Assembly (NCBI RefSeq): GCF_001700965.1 | Contig: NZ_CP016756.1 | Span: forward strand, 3,710,501 to 3,774,500 | DNA from: Stenotrophomonas nitritireducens | GTDB taxonomy: Bacteria; Pseudomonadota; Gammaproteobacteria; Xanthomonadales; Xanthomonadaceae | Reading direction: 5' to 3' | Length of the DNA: 64,000 bases | Shown: positions 62,058 to 64,000 of the stretch, piece by piece | Layout: each line of letters opens with the position of its first letter | Numbering within the stretch: the first letter of the stretch is position 1 | The notes under the pieces: model-generated | What the model was told of the DNA's origin: nothing | Seen by the model: the letters and a program-made list of their open reading frames with translations, nothing else | The model's database searches: none | Made by a program: the position numbers and the translations under genes

Positions 62058-63755
62058 TCAGCCGGCGCCGTCCACGCTGGCGTCAAACGGCACCACGCGG
62101 TTGCGGCCGCTGCGCTTGGCCCGGTACAACGCGGCATCGGCCTTGCGCAGCAAGGTGAGGCCGGCCACGCCGTCGATGGGGTAGGTCGCCACACCGAGCG
62201 AGGCGGTGACGGGCGGCAGCGTCTTGCCGGAGAACGGCACGCTCATCTGCGACAGCGCAAGGCGCAGTTCGTCGGCCTGGCGCAGCGCGTTGCTGCTGTC
62301 CGATTCGGGCAGGATCACGGTGAACTCCTCACCGCCATAGCGGCAGGCGATGTCTTCGCCGCGCAGGCGCGAACTCAGCATCTGCCCGATGGCGGCCAGC
62401 AAGGCATCGCCACCGCCGTGCCCGTGGGTGTCGTTGAACTGCTTGAAGTGATCCACGTCCAGCATGATCACCGACAGCGGCAGGTCGCGGCGGCCGCAGC
62501 GGGCGATTTCCCGGCTCAGCGATTCTTCCAGATAGCGACGGTTGTACAGGCCGGTCAGCGGATCGCGGATCGACTGCAGGCGCAGCGATTCACGCAGACG
62601 CAGATTGCTCAGTGCCAGAGACAGCTGTTCCACCGCGGAGATGGCGATGTTCAGCCGCGGCAGCGGGCCCGGGCCTGCGCCGCACAGGAACAGGAAGCCG
62701 ATCTGCGCGCCTTGTGCGGACATCGGAATGCAGGCGGTGGCCACGCTGGTGCCGGCTTCGGGCCGGCTGATGTGCGGGCAGCTGGCATCATGCAGCAGAT
62801 CATCGATGACGTGCGGTTGGCCGCGGCGGATGGCCCAGCAGTCGCTCGGCACCAGGAACGCGCTGGTTTCGATCAGCGGCTTGCCCCAGCTGACGATGCT
62901 CTCGAGCCGGTCATTGGATGCGCGCAGCAGATAGACCGAGCCGGCGACATCGGGCATCAAGGCTTCCAGTGTGCGTGCGCTGATCTCCAGTGCTTCTTCC
63001 GGGTTGGCACAACTCTGCAGCAGCCCGGTGTAGCGGCCCAGGGTCTGCAAGTCGGCGCTGGAGCGTTCGATCTGCTCCAGGTTGCCCGCCAGCTGCTGGC
63101 TGGCACTGGCCGCGCGTTTTTCGGCACGGGTGCGGCGCCGCAGTTCGGACAGCAGGATGCCGTACACCGAGGCGACGATTGCCAGACCGAAGGGAATGCC
63201 GGCAAGTGCCAGGCCCAGCAGCAGATCGGCGCTGCGGCGCGAGCTGGCGGCGCGCTCTACCAGCAGGCCGTGTTCCTCCTCGACCATCGTGTGCACCTGT
63301 TCGCGGATGCTGCTGGTGGTGAGAAAGGCGGTCTGGGTGATTGCCGCGCGTGCACTGTCCAGGCCTTGCGCGTCGTATATGTCGACCACGTGCTGGATCT
63401 GCTTCAGGCGCTGGTTCACCAACGCCTTGAGGGCGATCGCGTTGTGTACCTGATCGGGGTTGTCGCCTACCGATTTGATCAGCGCAGTCAGCTGCAGGGG
63501 CAGCCGCTCCAGGCTCATCTGGTAATCGAGCAGATAGGCCTGGCTGCCGGTCAGCAGATAGCCGCGCTCGGCCGACTCGGCGTCCAGCACCATCGACTGG
63601 ATCTCATCGACGCGGCTGATGACTTCATGGGTATGCGCAACCAGCCGCGCATCGGCAATGAAACGTTGCGCGCCGACAAAAACACCGACGCCGATGGCGA
63701 CAAAAACAAGCGCCGAGAATATCAGCGCGAATTTACTGCTAGTGCGTTTTTGCAT
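62058..63755 (-). CDS. Membrane diguanylate cyclase with CHASE3, GAF and GGDEF domains
   Basis: 565 residues. A transmembrane helix (FALIFSALVFVAIGVGVFVG) precedes a periplasmic CHASE3-like helical domain (about 30-185; SAERGYLLTGSQAYL) and a second helix (LLLGLALAGIPFGLAIVASV). A GAF domain (about 255-390) and a GGDEF domain (about 400-560) follow, with DPLTGLYNRRY, active site GGEEF and an inhibition site RGED five residues earlier. It synthesises cyclic di-GMP. ATG at 63755 has AAGGG upstream; a TTG at 63821 is an unlikely alternative. Confidence 0.9.
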   Translation of the reverse strand: MQKRTSSKFALIFSALVFVAIGVGVFVGAQRFIADARLVAHTHEVISRVDEIQSMVLDAESAERGYLLTGSQAYLLDYQMSLERLPLQLTALIKSVGDNPDQVHNAIALKALVNQRLKQIQHVVDIYDAQGLDSARAAITQTAFLTTSSIREQVHTMVEEEHGLLVERAASSRRSADLLLGLALAGIPFGLAIVASVYGILLSELRRRTRAEKRAASASQQLAGNLEQIERSSADLQTLGRYTGLLQSCANPEEALEISARTLEALMPDVAGSVYLLRASNDRLESIVSWGKPLIETSAFLVPSDCWAIRRGQPHVIDDLLHDASCPHISRPEAGTSVATACIPMSAQGAQIGFLFLCGAGPGPLPRLNIAISAVEQLSLALSNLRLRESLRLQSIRDPLTGLYNRRYLEESLSREIARCGRRDLPLSVIMLDVDHFKQFNDTHGHGGGDALLAAIGQMLSSRLRGEDIACRYGGEEFTVILPESDSSNALRQADELRLALSQMSVPFSGKTLPPVTASLGVATYPIDGVAGLTLLRKADAALYRAKRSGRNRVVPFDASVDGAG

Positions 63756-63908
63756 CGCGCCCTTGACCGCATGATCGAGGTGATGCGCATGTTGCTGCCA
63801 GCGCGCCAGCTCACCTTTCAACTCGGATGGATGTATCCGGCCCCCAGTGGCATCCCGCCTCCCGCGCGAACACCACGCAGCCGAGTTCCGGCTGCGTGGT
63901 GAAGTCTA

Positions 63909-64000
63909 TCAATGCTTGGCTGCGTCTGCGTTCTCACGCGCATGCTTGGCGGCGTCGTGAGCTTCATCGGCCACCTTCTGCGCGGCATTGGCGGTAGCGG
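63909..64000 (-). CDS. 3' end of an Ala/Lys/His-rich small protein (partial)
   Basis: The last 29 codons run in from the window edge and end at TGA, reading ATANAAQKVADEAHDAAKHA and then RENADAAKH. The heptad-like Ala spacing suggests an amphipathic helix of the kind seen in small stress-related or lipoprotein-like envelope proteins. The start is outside the window, so no family can be named. Confidence 0.6.
   Translation of the reverse strand, partial: ATANAAQKVADEAHDAAKHARENADAAKH

Overview
The window reads as chromosomal DNA of a Xanthomonadaceae bacterium, most likely Stenotrophomonas. The reasons are high G+C codon use throughout, a rpoE-rseA-mucD-lepA-lepB-rnc-era-recO backbone of the xanthomonad type, and many short palindromes of the form GTAGTGCCGAGCCATGCTCGGCA, which match the SMAG (GTAG-tagged) REP family known from S. 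maltophilia. I see no phage, plasmid, insertion sequence, CRISPR array, rRNA or tRNA.

Layout. (1) 1-13641 is an N-acetylgalactosamine (GalNAc) locus. A leftward operon (agaS, ROK kinase, agaZ, DeoR-type regulator, deacetylase) faces a rightward set (a GH31 enzyme with two C-terminal carbohydrate-binding-like domains, a TonB-dependent receptor, and a twin-arginine-exported GH109-type enzyme). The intergenic region between them carries several CTTTC/GAAAG-type operator-like boxes. Inferred scheme: two alpha-N-acetylgalactosaminidases of unrelated mechanism release GalNAc, the receptor imports it, the kinase makes GalNAc-6-P, NagA/AgaA deacetylates it, AgaS makes tagatose-6-P, and AgaZ takes part in the last cleavage. 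An inner-membrane permease, a tagatose-6-P kinase and the catalytic aldolase subunit are not in the window. (2) 13642-16673 holds a MATE efflux pump and an Hsp15-like S4 protein, flanked by two inverted arrays of 112-bp repeat units. (3) 16674-23626 holds a DUF937 protein, catalase, a WYL regulator, a glutathione S-transferase and mutS. (4) 23980-27572 holds a second TonB receptor followed by about 1.3 kb with no supportable gene. (5) 27573-35363 is an acid-resistance or polyamine module: DcaP-like porin, AdiC-like antiporter, AdiA-like decarboxylase, an atypical CDF protein and a second antiporter. A 7-bp tandem repeat lies in the middle.

(6) 35580-43384 holds a Shewanella-like phosphatase, a globin-coupled diguanylate cyclase, a membrane-anchored TlpA-like protein with DsbG, a CzcD-type exporter and a FadB/FadJ-type beta-oxidation enzyme. 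(7) 43542-52510 is the envelope-stress and housekeeping run: a sigma-E-type promoter, rpoE-rseA-mucD, lepA, lepB, a DUF4845 protein, rnc, era and recO, mostly overlapping or closely spaced. (8) 52692-64000 holds an orphan REC-Hpt protein, rlmD, a CYTH protein, a FrnE-like DsbA protein, nagZ-hpt-mtnP, a cold-shock gene with clear promoter and terminator, a flavin monooxygenase, an AidB-like acyl-CoA dehydrogenase, a CHASE3-GAF-GGDEF cyclase and the 3' end of an Ala-rich gene.

Repeats form a second layer. Most clusters lie exactly between convergent genes (after GH109/MATE, hslR/DUF937, GST/mutS, CDF/fadJ, recO/REC-Hpt), which suggests 3'-end or termination roles. All functions are inferred from sequence motifs I can read; no database search was run.
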